A DNA stretch of 15,566 nt from CAYURP01 sp964447175 (lineage in GTDB: Bacteria; Zixibacteria; MSB-5A5; SM23-73-2), in the NCBI GenBank assembly GCA_964447175.1, contig CAYURP010000056.1:1-15566 (forward strand). The letters run 5' to 3'. The translations under genes were made by a program, and so were the position numbers. Below are positions 7,118 through 14,415 of this stretch, piece after piece; position 1 is the first letter of the stretch, and each line of letters opens with the position of its first letter. Below the pieces are notes generated by a model that saw only the letters and a program-made list of their open reading frames with translations, had not been told where the DNA came from and did no database searches.

Positions 7118-9409
7118 TCAGAACTGTTTAGTCGCCACCATCTCGGGATGAACATCTACCTCTTCCTTAGCTCTATCCTTTCTTCTCTTTTTTATTCTCT
7201 TTTTGCCATCACCATAGTAATAGTGATAATAATAGTAATAATGATATGATCCATAGGCTCTCTCCGGGTTGACTTTGTTCAAGATCCCACCCAGAAGCGG
7301 AGCCTTTATATTGCCTAAAAGGCTGGTGGAACGCAGGACCGCATCTCCGGATATCTCCCCGGAAGAGACCACCAGGATCACGCCATCCAGGATCGTGGAA
7401 AGCACTGCTGCATCAGTTACCGCGATAACCGGCGGGGAATCGAAAAGAATTATTTCGTATTCCTTTTTCAACTCCTGCACCAACTCCAGCATTCTCTTGG
7501 AGCCCAAAAGCTCTGAGGGATTGGGAGGTAAAATCCCACAGGTAATTAGTGAAAGATTTTCCACCGGTGTGGGTTGCACGATCTCATCCTTATCTGCTTT
7601 ACCCACCAGATAATGAGTTAATCCCTTTTCTTTTTCCAGTCCGAAGATGGAGTGAAGAACCGGTCTTCTCAGATCGCTATCTATAAGAATGGTTTTGGTA
7701 CCCATCTGAGCCAATGTTATTGCCAGATTTGCAACTGTGGTCGATTTGCCCTCATGGGGACCGGAGCTGGTAACCAGAATTGTTTTTGGTGATATTCCCG
7801 ATCTGGTGAATTGGATGCTCGTCCTTATGGCTCTGTATGCCTCGGATATGGGAGATTTAGGCTCGAAATGAGTTACCAGGTTGGAGGCAATTCTTTTTAT
7901 GTCCGTGATATTGGAACTGTTTTTATATGATTTTCTCTTTCTCTTGTCTCCATTCTCAGTGATAACCGGTATGGAGCCCAGAAGGGGTAGTCCCAGATTC
8001 TCCATATCCTCAATGCTCCGAACCGAAGAATCCAACCTCTCTCTAAGAAGGCCTAATCCCATACCCAGAATCAAACCTAAAACTCCACCAAAAGCCAGGT
8101 TCAGTTTCTTTTTTGGTTTAATCGGTTTCTCCGGAGGCAGGGCTGCATCTATGATTCTCACATCTCCGATCTGACCTGCTTCCTTGATCTTAGCCTCTTC
8201 AAATTTTTCCATTAACATCAAATAGATGTTCTCGCTCACCTTAGCGTTCCGCTCCAGCCGGGCTAACTCCAGGCTTTTCTCCGGAAGTGAATTAAGCTGC
8301 CAGGTATAGGTGTCCACTACCTTCTGCAGGGCATTGGTCTTGGCAGATAAGGACTGAATCTCAATCTCAATGGATAGGATCTTCTCAACCAGATCCTGGG
8401 AGTATGTCAACGGGTCTGAGGAGGAAAGTTCGGTGGATGCCAGCTTGCTGCTTTCAGAGATAAGCTTACTTTTTATGTCCCCAATCCGGTCCATAATCTC
8501 CTGCATCTTTGGATGTCCTTCTGAGAAACCCTGAGCAATATAATTAGCCCTTATGGCTTCCAGCTCAGCCATTTTCTTTCGCAATTCCTGGATAAGGGGG
8601 CTGGATATTTGAGCCACGTCATCCACTAGATGACTTTTCCTCTCGGCTAGTTGTTCCCGCATGTAATTTAATCTTTTCTGTTCGGCATTAAGCTCGGTTT
8701 TGGCTTCATTATACAATACCTCAAATGTGGCCAATTGCTTAACCAGTTCCTCTGTCTCTTCCGAAAGGGAGGCTATTCCCTTTTTCGTTTTGTATGCTTT
8801 AAGCACTTCCTCGGATTGCTGCAGTTCCTTCTGGATGCTGGCCAGCTGTTCCTCCAGGAATTCCCTGATCTCCGTTATCTCTCCCCGGCTGGACCTCAGA
8901 CTCTGCTTGTGATATTGATCAGCAATGGTGTTAGCCAAAAAAGCAGCCAGCCCAGCATCGTGAGCTTCCACCTTTATCTTAATGATATCCGTATCCCTTA
9001 TAGGATTTATTATCATGCTGCCATGCAATTTCTCCACCATTGAGTTCATGTTTACTTCAAAACCACCATTTTTCAACTCTTCGGGAATCCATTTCTTTCT
9101 GAAAGGTGATGCTAAAACTACCTTGATCACCCCCTCGGCTAAAGTTCTGGATTTTAAAATCTCCACCTGGTTTTTTATACTGGTTTCCTTTTGGATAAAG
9201 CTGGGAACCTGAAATATCTCCTTTTTTACTCCGCTTTCCTCCTCAATCATCAAAGTGGTTTTGGACTGGTAAACCGGTGCGGTGGTAAAAGAGAAAACCA
9301 AAGCCGAGACCACCACCACCAGAAAAGTTAAAATTAAAATTCCTTTTTGTCTCCGGAAGATCCGGAGATAGTCAAAAAAATCGGCCTCTTTTTTTTGTGG
9401 CTGATTCAA
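7118..9409 (-). CDS. Wzc-like chain-length regulator fused to a BY-type tyrosine kinase
   Basis: The 763-residue protein has the full polysaccharide co-polymerase architecture. Membrane helix 1 is at about 23-43, with a Wzz-type segment (APVYQSKTTLMIEEES) following it. A long periplasmic coiled coil covers roughly 170-400, and a GNVR-like stretch ends in DAALPPEKPIKPKK (421-434). Helix 2 is at about 437-455. The cytoplasmic kinase has Walker A SSGPHEGKSTT (548-558), Walker A' ILIDSDLRRP (574-583) and Walker B IILFDSPP (653-660). The tail carries a tyrosine cluster with 10 Tyr between 719 and 732. Autophosphorylation of such tails, reversed by the cognate phosphatase, sets oligomer state and chain length. 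The start is TTG at 9409 behind GGGGGG (9416-9421), 13 nt after the SLBB gene. Confidence 0.95.
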   Translation of the reverse strand: MNQPQKKEADFFDYLRIFRRQKGILILTFLVVVVSALVFSFTTAPVYQSKTTLMIEEESGVKKEIFQVPSFIQKETSIKNQVEILKSRTLAEGVIKVVLASPFRKKWIPEELKNGGFEVNMNSMVEKLHGSMIINPIRDTDIIKIKVEAHDAGLAAFLANTIADQYHKQSLRSSRGEITEIREFLEEQLASIQKELQQSEEVLKAYKTKKGIASLSEETEELVKQLATFEVLYNEAKTELNAEQKRLNYMREQLAERKSHLVDDVAQISSPLIQELRKKMAELEAIRANYIAQGFSEGHPKMQEIMDRIGDIKSKLISESSKLASTELSSSDPLTYSQDLVEKILSIEIEIQSLSAKTNALQKVVDTYTWQLNSLPEKSLELARLERNAKVSENIYLMLMEKFEEAKIKEAGQIGDVRIIDAALPPEKPIKPKKKLNLAFGGVLGLILGMGLGLLRERLDSSVRSIEDMENLGLPLLGSIPVITENGDKRKRKSYKNSSNITDIKRIASNLVTHFEPKSPISEAYRAIRTSIQFTRSGISPKTILVTSSGPHEGKSTTVANLAITLAQMGTKTILIDSDLRRPVLHSIFGLEKEKGLTHYLVGKADKDEIVQPTPVENLSLITCGILPPNPSELLGSKRMLELVQELKKEYEIILFDSPPVIAVTDAAVLSTILDGVILVVSSGEISGDAVLRSTSLLGNIKAPLLGGILNKVNPERAYGSYHYYYYYHYYYGDGKKRIKKRRKDRAKEEVDVHPEMVATKQF

Positions 9410-9422
9410 TTTACACCCCCCT

Positions 9423-9923
9423 TTACTTGTTGGTGAAAACGTGTACCACGCTGGCGATCACAGCCAGGTTATAAACAAATGAAATAAACCTGGTCAGGCT
9501 GTGAAAACCGCTTCTGGGAACTATAACCGTATCCCCGGGTTTAATTATTGGTACCTGTTCATGATTTCCCTTTTTGAGATATTTCTCCACATTTATTATG
9601 GTTACCTCCTTTTTGGGAGAAAAGCTCCTTATCAGTTTAACCTTACTCAATCTGGCATTCTCTGTGGGGCCACCTGCAAATGAAAGAAGGGAGAGCAGGT
9701 CTGTATTTTCAGGGATTTGAAGTGTGCCCGGCTGTTTAACCTCTCCCCAGACATTTACCTGTATTGAAAGTTCGTCTTCCGCTCCCAAAACCAGGCGGTA
9801 TTGCGACCCCCTTTTAGCTGAGGTTGAAGTTTCAGTCGTAGATTGAGTTATACCCAAAGCCGGGAACTGAAATAAAACCATACAAATGATCATCACCCCA
9901 GATAAAATCCTCTTTAACCTCAT
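9423..9923 (-). CDS. short secreted SLBB-domain protein of the polysaccharide export apparatus
   Basis: The product is only 166 residues. Residues 1 to about 26 form a signal peptide (MRLKRILSGVMIICMVLFQFPALG). A single SLBB-like domain follows: YRLVLGAEDELSIQVNVWGEVKQPG, then TDLLSLLSFAGGPTENARLSKVKLIRS, ending with the IKPGDTVIVPRS strand near 130-141. A hydrophobic C-terminal stretch (FISFVYNLAVIASVVHVF) could anchor it in a membrane. Full Wza/OPX proteins have a separate polysaccharide-export domain and are usually more than 350 residues. This one lacks that domain, so it is probably a periplasmic or membrane-attached accessory rather than the outer-membrane channel. It is placed between phosphatase and kinase genes. 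The ATG at 9923 is 8 nt after AAAGGAG. Confidence 0.85.
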   Translation of the reverse strand: MRLKRILSGVMIICMVLFQFPALGITQSTTETSTSAKRGSQYRLVLGAEDELSIQVNVWGEVKQPGTLQIPENTDLLSLLSFAGGPTENARLSKVKLIRSFSPKKEVTIINVEKYLKKGNHEQVPIIKPGDTVIVPRSGFHSLTRFISFVYNLAVIASVVHVFTNK

Positions 9924-9946
9924 GGTTTTTGCTCCTTTCCTTTTGT

Positions 9947-10732
9947 TTATTCTGAAGTCTCAATTAACTCATCAGAATCTAACTTCTCATCTGAAAGATG
10001 GAGAGCTTTCTCATCCATTTCTTTCCCCTCTATTATGCTTTTGGGATTCTCATACATCAATTTATATGCGTTTTCCTTTCCCATAAGTCTTTGGATTTTG
10101 GGAAGGACATAGGCTAAGGGTTTAAACGATCTGGAACTTAAGTTATGAGCATCGCTTGCCACCAGGACAGCTAACTCAGTTTGAATTAGTTTTTCCGCAA
10201 CCCTTTTCAAACCTTTACCCCCATACCCTAAAAGGCTCCCCGCATTAACCTGGAATAACGCCCCTAACTCACCTAATCTCTCTATTTTTGAAAAATCATC
10301 GCTGGTGCATATATTCCTTTCGGGATGGGCTATTATGGGCACCAGATCATCCATTCTCAGATCGAAGATCATATTCTCCAGGTTCGGGGGAAAAATTCCC
10401 AGGGGCAATTCTAAAAGAAGAAATCTCTGATTATTATTATAGGTGAAGAATGGGAGCTCCCTCAACTTGGGGATATCCAGCTGAGCATGAATCTCCGAAC
10501 CTAAAATCAAATCGACTTTGATTTTATTTTCAGATATCTTTCTTTTCAAAAGATCAAAAGCGGAAACTATTTTTTCCTCAAACCCCGGATAAATTTTCCC
10601 GCAGATGTGGGGTGTGGCACAAATGGTGGTAATACCATGGTCATAAGCCTGTTTTAACATCTGCAGAGAGAGGTCTAAACTCCTGGGCCCATCGTCCACC
10701 CCGGGTATGATATGTGAATGAAGATCGATCAT
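9947..10732 (-). CDS. PHP-type protein-tyrosine phosphatase, CpsB/CapC/YwqE family
   Basis: The 261-residue product carries the metal-binding PHP motifs in order: IDLHSHIIPGVDDGP (2-16), ATPH (about 39-42), LLLELPLG, PIIAHPERN, FQVNAGSLLGYGGKG and VASDAHN near 192-198. The family dephosphorylates the tyrosine tail of the BY-kinase that controls polysaccharide assembly, and that kinase is encoded two genes downstream. This enzyme type is typical of Firmicutes but also occurs in Gram-negative candidate phyla in place of the low-molecular-weight Wzb phosphatase. No signal peptide is seen; it should be cytoplasmic. The tail is acidic (DEKLDSDELIETSE). It is the first gene of the operon as read here, with ATG at 10732 behind GGGGG and 23 nt before the SLBB gene. 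Confidence 0.93.
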   Translation of the reverse strand: MIDLHSHIIPGVDDGPRSLDLSLQMLKQAYDHGITTICATPHICGKIYPGFEEKIVSAFDLLKRKISENKIKVDLILGSEIHAQLDIPKLRELPFFTYNNNQRFLLLELPLGIFPPNLENMIFDLRMDDLVPIIAHPERNICTSDDFSKIERLGELGALFQVNAGSLLGYGGKGLKRVAEKLIQTELAVLVASDAHNLSSRSFKPLAYVLPKIQRLMGKENAYKLMYENPKSIIEGKEMDEKALHLSDEKLDSDELIETSE

Positions 10733-10770
10733 TTTCCCCCTTAAGTTTCAATATATGAAAAAAATATTTT

Positions 10771-10801
10771 ATAATAAGTATAGCAGATCCAACGATGACA
10801 A
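10771..10801 (-). promoter_or_regulatory. candidate promoter of the polysaccharide operon
   Basis: Reading the minus strand, TTGTCA (10801-10796) is followed by TATTAT (10776-10771) with a 19-nt spacer. An alternative TATACT at 10782-10777 would give a spacer of only 13 nt. This would place transcription start about 30 nt before the phosphatase ATG. The hexamers fit a sigma-70-type site but the spacing is longer than ideal. Confidence 0.35.
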
Positions 10802-10847
10802 ACTACTCTTACCCCCCTTTGTTGATACTGACACTGAGTTATTTAGA

Positions 10848-11039
10848 TTAAATCTTTCGCCTTACTATAGAGAATGAGTTAAGCTCCTTCTTAATTTGCA
10901 GTCCCATTTCAATTTGGATAATCGACCAGTCAGGTGAAAACTTTACAACTAAAATGTCTTTTATTAAAGAAAAGCTATGAAAAACAAAAACGTAAATATC
11001 TTTGAACCAATCAGGCTCAGTAGCATTCTGTAGTCGAGG
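10848..11039 (-). other. 63-codon start-less open frame, possible gene remnant
   Basis: On the minus strand a frame is open for 63 codons between two TAA stops. It has a protein-like run (ATEPDWFKDIYVFVFHSFSL, then ILVVKFSPDWSIIQIEMGLQ and IKKELNSFSIVRRKI) but no ATG, GTG or TTG early in it. It falls in the 490-base gap between pyrE and the polysaccharide operon. In AT-rich non-coding DNA such a run is unusual but can arise by chance. I recognise no family. If real, it is the C-terminal end of a decayed gene. Confidence 0.2.
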
Positions 11040-11084
11040 TTATTCTTTCTGCAAGTTGAATATCTAAATAATCCCAAAGCTAAA

Positions 11085-11099
11085 TTCCATAGTATGGAA
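11085..11099. repeat. 7-1-7 inverted repeat in the pyrE to polysaccharide operon gap
   Basis: TTCCATA-G-TATGGAA is a perfect 7-bp dyad around a single base. It lies about 120 nt downstream of the pyrE stop and has no T-tract, so it is not a rho-independent terminator. It has operator-like geometry, but no promoter could be paired with it. Apart from this dyad, the remnant frame at 10848-11039 and the promoter near 10771-10801, I see nothing in 10733-11220. Confidence 0.3.
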
Positions 11100-11220
11100 C
11101 TGTAGGTTCTGTTTGTTGTCAGGGAAAAGATCTTAGAAAATGCTCCTCTTTAATAATTTCTATTTTTGAAAAAACAGAAGAGGTATTTAGTGGTAGCTTT
11201 TAAACATTCTATTAGCTGTG

Positions 11221-11748
11221 TTATTGTGTCAAGCGCTCCAGTTCCTCCAGGGTAAAGACCGAAGTCAGTGAACATCCAATATCTTTTAGGTTTTCCCTGC
11301 CACCTTGCTGCCTGTCTATCACGCAAATCACGTGCTGGACCTTCAATCCTAACTCCCGCATCTGCCTTACTGACGTACACACCTGGCCAGCTACAGTGAT
11401 TACATCCTCTACCACTACTGTATTTTCACCCACTTGAAAACCGCCTTCCACCAAATTGCATGTGCCATATGTCTTGGCTGCTTTGCGAACAAAAAGACAG
11501 GGCTTACCCGTTTTTTGTGAAAGAACAGTAGCCAATGGAATTCCTCCCAGCTCCAAACCAGCCAGTCTGTCAAAAGACGAAGGTAGAAGCTTCTGCATCT
11601 CATCTACCACAGCATCAAGTAACAGGGGATCGGTTTCGAAGTGGTATTTGTCCCAGTAGAACGAACTGATTTTCCCTGAGCGGAGTTTAAACTGTCCGGT
11701 TAAAAACGAACTCTCTTTTATCTGTTTTGCTAATTTGGTTTTCTCCAT
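11221..11748 (-). CDS. pyrE: orotate phosphoribosyltransferase
   Basis: The 175-residue product has the type I phosphoribosyltransferase fold: FKLRSGKISSFYWDKYHFETDP near the N-terminus (the orotate-side segment), LELGGIPLATVLSQKTGKPCLFVRKAAKTYGTCNLVEG in the middle, and the PRPP loop VVVEDVITVAGQVCTSV. It forms orotidine-5'-phosphate from orotate and PRPP in pyrimidine synthesis. The PRPP loop reads DVITVAGQ rather than the common DVITTGGS type; E. coli PyrE has a related DVITAGT. The frame extends upstream to a TTG at 11799, but that TTG is part of a TTGACA promoter hexamer. The ATG at 11748 follows GGGG and opens the conserved region, so it is chosen. It has no adjacent pyr gene in the window. 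Confidence 0.85.
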   Translation of the reverse strand: MEKTKLAKQIKESSFLTGQFKLRSGKISSFYWDKYHFETDPLLLDAVVDEMQKLLPSSFDRLAGLELGGIPLATVLSQKTGKPCLFVRKAAKTYGTCNLVEGGFQVGENTVVVEDVITVAGQVCTSVRQMRELGLKVQHVICVIDRQQGGRENLKDIGCSLTSVFTLEELERLTQ

Positions 11749-11764
11749 AGAATTCCCCAAACGT

Positions 11765-11788
11765 TTGTTCAATAAATTAATTGAACAA
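11765..11788. promoter_or_regulatory. 9-6-9 inverted repeat overlapping the pyrE promoter, candidate operator
   Basis: TTGTTCAAT (11765-11773) and ATTGAACAA (11780-11788) are perfect reverse complements separated by 6 nt. The dyad covers the -10 hexamer and most of the promoter spacer. A further partial half-site, ATTGTCAA (11792-11799), overlaps the -35. The layout fits a repressor operator that blocks RNA polymerase. The binding protein is not encoded in the window. Confidence 0.5.
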
Positions 11789-11799
11789 TCTATTGTCAA
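11771..11799 (-). promoter_or_regulatory. pyrE promoter
   Basis: On the minus strand TTGACA (11799-11794) is separated by exactly 17 nt from TTTATT (11776-11771). The -35 hexamer is a perfect consensus and the -10 matches at 4 of 6 positions. Transcription would begin near 11765, about 15 nt before the pyrE ATG at 11748, leaving just enough leader for the GGGG ribosome binding site. Confidence 0.55.
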
Positions 11800-11931
11800 C
11801 CCAAATTTAAGAAAACAAATAAAATCATCTAAGCACTTTCATGATACATCTGAACCAGGAAATGCTGATGATAAGTGGAATAAGCTTCGGGAATTTCCTT
11901 TAACCAAACATCAGAAAATTGAGAAACAGCT

Positions 11932-12018
11932 ATGAAAACCCGTATTATACTTCTCCTTTTATCTGCATGTTTTTGTTCACTGCCAACGGACTTAATTGGA
12001 AAGGTGTGGAGAAAATGA
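11932..12018 (+). CDS. 28-residue lipoprotein-leader-like ORF
   Basis: ATG at 11932 opens a 28-codon frame, MKTRIILLLLSACFCSLPTD plus LIGKVWRK, with a positively charged start, a hydrophobic core and a lipobox-like LSAC. This is either a very small lipoprotein or the surviving leader of a decayed lipoprotein gene. The latter is attractive because a second leader-like frame (12148) belonging to a broken gene lies about 130 nt downstream. The ribosome binding site is weak. No downstream frame continues it. Confidence 0.25.
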   Translation: MKTRIILLLLSACFCSLPTDLIGKVWRK

Positions 12019-12147
12019 CTTGTTTTTCAAAACAATATTCGTAATTATACTAATGCAATGTTCGGCATTTGAGTTTACTTTCACAGAAAGAATTGTTCAT
12101 TATATACCCCTTTTGTCATTTGATCTTTTAGCCTTAGTAGGGTAGAA

Positions 12148-12539
12148 ATGAAGATATCTAATAACCTAATGTTACTCTTGTTAATCTGCCTGTTCTTCCT
12201 ATCCTTTGATTTAATTTTCCTAATTGGATGTGTAAAAGAGATTGAGATTAATGAAGAACAGTAACTGGCATAGAGATGAAGAAACCTGAAGTAATTGGAA
12301 TCAGAGAATATAAAGAGGTCTTGTATCCGGTATGGCATTCCTGTTTTTCACAGGGCGACTTCCAGTCAATTCGAAACGCAATACCTGAATTTAAAAGAGC
12401 CACGAAAATACTCACCGAAATGCAGTGGCATCTTAGTGACAGGGTCTTTGTAAAGCTTAACAACGATTTGAAATTAACGTCAAGAGCCACTGACCCGGCT
12501 CCAGAGATAGACGCTATGTTTTATTTCCAGACCAGATAA
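12148..12539 (+). pseudogene. broken paralogue of the tandem-repeat His lipoprotein
   Basis: The leader frame starts at ATG 12148, and IFLIGCVKEIEINEEQ matches IFLAGCGKDAETEKKQ of the intact gene at 14590. A TAA at 12262-12264 then stops it where the paralogue has Ala, and one base is missing in the 14-nt stretch before 12276 (15 nt in the paralogue). From 12276 the homology resumes in another frame: KKPEVIGIREYKEVLYPVWH, then DFQSIRNAIPEFKRAT, nearly identical to the intact copy. After about residue 50 of this segment (EMQWHLSDRV...) the match fades, and the frame ends at 12539. The second repeat unit is absent. The first conserved His of the EFH motif is Lys here (EYK). A separately translated 87-residue product from 12276 is possible but would lack a signal peptide. 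Confidence 0.8.
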
Positions 12540-12599
12540 TGGGGAAAGACGTAAATGAGAGTTGGCTAACCAAACAGCAACACAAACCAGAAGGCTTAA

Positions 12600-14162
12600 G
12601 TGAACAGCAACAATACTGAATTGAGTTTTAGTCAGGACTCTGGATCGTCAGCCGCCCAGTGGCAACGAATCGCAATTGCCACTCTGGGTTGCGTTCTGAT
12701 CCTCAGATTAGTTTTTGCCGGCATAATAGATCTGCTCCCCGAGGAGGCTTACTACTGGAACTATGCCCAGCATCTGGATATCGGTTATCTTGATCACCCT
12801 CCAATGGTGGCTTGGCTGATATGGTTGTCCACCACGATAATCGGCAATACCGAGTTTGCTGTTCGATTACCAGCATACCTGGGCTGGCTTGTTTTCGCTT
12901 TTTTCATTTTCCGTTTAACCGCTAATCTGTTCGACAAAGCTACTGCGTACCGAAGCCTGCTTTTGGTAGCAGTATTGCCGATTTATTTCTCAATCGGATT
13001 TCTTATGACCCCGGATGCTCCACTGTATGCAGCCTGGGCCGGCTGTCTTTACTTTCTTGAGCGGGCCTTTATCGCTCAGAGACGCTCAGCTTGGTGGGGG
13101 GTCAGCCTTTGCATGGGGCTGGGAATGCTTTCCAAATACAGCATGGGGCTGTTAGGTTTGGCTGCTTTGGCCTACCTGCTGGTGGACCGACCGTCACAGC
13201 GATGGTTGCTTCGCCCCGAACCCTACCTCGCTGCCGTGGTCGCAGTAATCCTCTTCAGCCCGGTGTTGTTGTGGAATCTCAAAAACGGTTGGGCTTCTTT
13301 TGCGTTTCAGGGACCTCGCAGGTGGTCCGGCAGCTTACAATTCTCCTTACACCTGCTCATCGGTGGTGCACTTGTCCTCCTGACCCCAACCGGTTTTATC
13401 GAAGCCATCAGGGCTCTTTTAAAAAGGTGGGGCCGGACAGCTTCCTCTGAGCCGTCGCAATCCGATCTTTTTGCAAGGAAGCGCCTTTTCATGTTTGTAT
13501 TCGCAATAGTACCCCTCTTGGTGTTCGTGCTCCACAGCCTGCGCAGCCAGCCAAAGCTTAACTGGACCGGGTCTGTGTGGCTTGCAGTGGTACCTTTGAT
13601 TGCCTGGAATATGGCCCCTCTCGCGGAGAAGTCCCTCAACGGGTTTACAGGGCTGGTCAGAAAAACCTGGTTACCCACCATTGTCGTTCTGCTGTTGTTT
13701 TACACCGCCGGCTTGGGTTACATCTATCTGGGGCTGCCAGGGATTCCTGCTCAATCGGGAATGCCGCTGCCCATAGCCTGGGAGGAGTTCGGGGAAAAGA
13801 TGGAGCAGATCGAGTCGGCCGTTGAATCGGAGACAGGTTCAGAACCTCTTATCGTGGGCCTGGACAAGTATTGGATTTCAAGTGAACTGAGCTTCTACGA
13901 TGATAGGGATGACGATGTGCTTCCAGAAGTAGGCGGACAATACATTTTTGATAAAGGAAGCCTTATGTGGAATTTCTGGGTACCAAAAAAATCGGCACTG
14001 GGCAGAAATATAATAGTAGTTAGCTTTCACATCCAGGATCTGGACAGCTCCTGGATGTCCAGATATTTTTACCAGATCAGTCCCATCTCAACTGAGAGCA
14101 TAAAGAGATCTGGCCGTGTGGTCGGACATTTTTACTGGCGTCTTGGATATGGCTATAAATAG
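12600..14162 (+). CDS. ArnT/PMT-like membrane glycosyltransferase (GT39/GT83 type)
   Basis: The 520-residue protein has a cytoplasmic N-terminus, then multiple membrane helices. The first extracytoplasmic loop carries the signature LLPEEAYYWNYAQHLDIGYL followed by DHPPMVAWLIWL (about residues 45-77). Next come a FAVRLPAYLGW segment, FLMTPDAPLYAAW (about 134-146), MLSKYSMGLLGLAALAYLL and a large C-terminal extracytoplasmic domain. This is the PMT_2 architecture: transfer of a sugar from a polyprenyl-phosphate donor to a lipid, glycan or protein acceptor outside the inner membrane. The usual catalytic Asp-Glu is Glu-Glu here (E48-E49). The start is GTG at 12600 behind AAGG. It is more GC-rich than its neighbours and lies between a broken and an intact copy of one lipoprotein gene, which suggests later insertion or transfer. 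Confidence 0.88.
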   Translation: MNSNNTELSFSQDSGSSAAQWQRIAIATLGCVLILRLVFAGIIDLLPEEAYYWNYAQHLDIGYLDHPPMVAWLIWLSTTIIGNTEFAVRLPAYLGWLVFAFFIFRLTANLFDKATAYRSLLLVAVLPIYFSIGFLMTPDAPLYAAWAGCLYFLERAFIAQRRSAWWGVSLCMGLGMLSKYSMGLLGLAALAYLLVDRPSQRWLLRPEPYLAAVVAVILFSPVLLWNLKNGWASFAFQGPRRWSGSLQFSLHLLIGGALVLLTPTGFIEAIRALLKRWGRTASSEPSQSDLFARKRLFMFVFAIVPLLVFVLHSLRSQPKLNWTGSVWLAVVPLIAWNMAPLAEKSLNGFTGLVRKTWLPTIVVLLLFYTAGLGYIYLGLPGIPAQSGMPLPIAWEEFGEKMEQIESAVESETGSEPLIVGLDKYWISSELSFYDDRDDDVLPEVGGQYIFDKGSLMWNFWVPKKSALGRNIIVVSFHIQDLDSSWMSRYFYQISPISTESIKRSGRVVGHFYWRLGYGYK

Positions 14163-14270
14163 AAAACCAGAGGCAAAAAAATAACGCCAGTCAGAGGTGT
14201 TCTTGTTGGCCAGAGATGATCTCGGGCATGTGAGCATAAGATTCTGGTTCAGTGTTTGCCAGGACAGGAT

Positions 14271-14310
14271 TAGAATAATATCAGGAGCACAGGGCTCCTG
14301 ACCTACTACT
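14271..14310 (+). repeat. 40-bp palindromic repeat, copy 1
   Basis: The copy reads TAGAATA, three variable bases, then a 30-nt block identical to the one at 15362-15391. Inside it TCAGGAGC-ACAGG-GCTCCTGA forms an 8-bp perfect stem with a 5-nt loop. Identity with copy 2 is 37 of 40. No T-tract follows, so it is REP-like rather than a terminator. It lies about 110 nt after the GT39-type gene. The spacer 14163-14494 holds this repeat and the hairpin at 14416, and no gene that I can support. Confidence 0.8.
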
Positions 14311-14415
14311 AAGTAAAACACTGGGTAGCCCTTCTCAAGACCCTGTGGGCTGGCCTCTGCCAGAGGGATTTATTTGTAGCCGTCTGACCCCCAGACCCGA
14401 CAACAAATTCTTACT

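Noticed and set aside
7043..7249. plus-strand ORF ending in a run of Ile/Val
   Set aside because: It is the antisense shadow of the tyrosine-cluster codons of the kinase gene.
11150..11380. minus-strand ORF overlapping the 3' half of pyrE in another frame
   Set aside because: It is a shadow of pyrE, which has strong family motifs in the main frame.
12081..12338. minus-strand 85-residue ORF over the broken lipoprotein
   Set aside because: It is antisense to the pseudogene in AT-rich sequence, with no recognisable motif.
12276..12539. 87-residue plus-strand ORF as a separate functional gene
   Set aside because: Its first part is colinear with the interior of the intact lipoprotein, and the matching leader lies just upstream in another frame. 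It is better explained as the 3' part of a pseudogene.
12539..12619. 26-residue ORF starting in a TAATG overlap and running into the GT39-type gene
   Set aside because: It is Gln-rich, very short and overlaps the GTG start of the next gene. The stop-start overlap hints at coupling, but nothing else supports it.
13307..13681. minus-strand 124-residue ORF inside the GT39-type gene
   Set aside because: GC-rich coding DNA commonly leaves long antisense frames. No motif or plausible start context is seen, and the plus-strand gene is clear.
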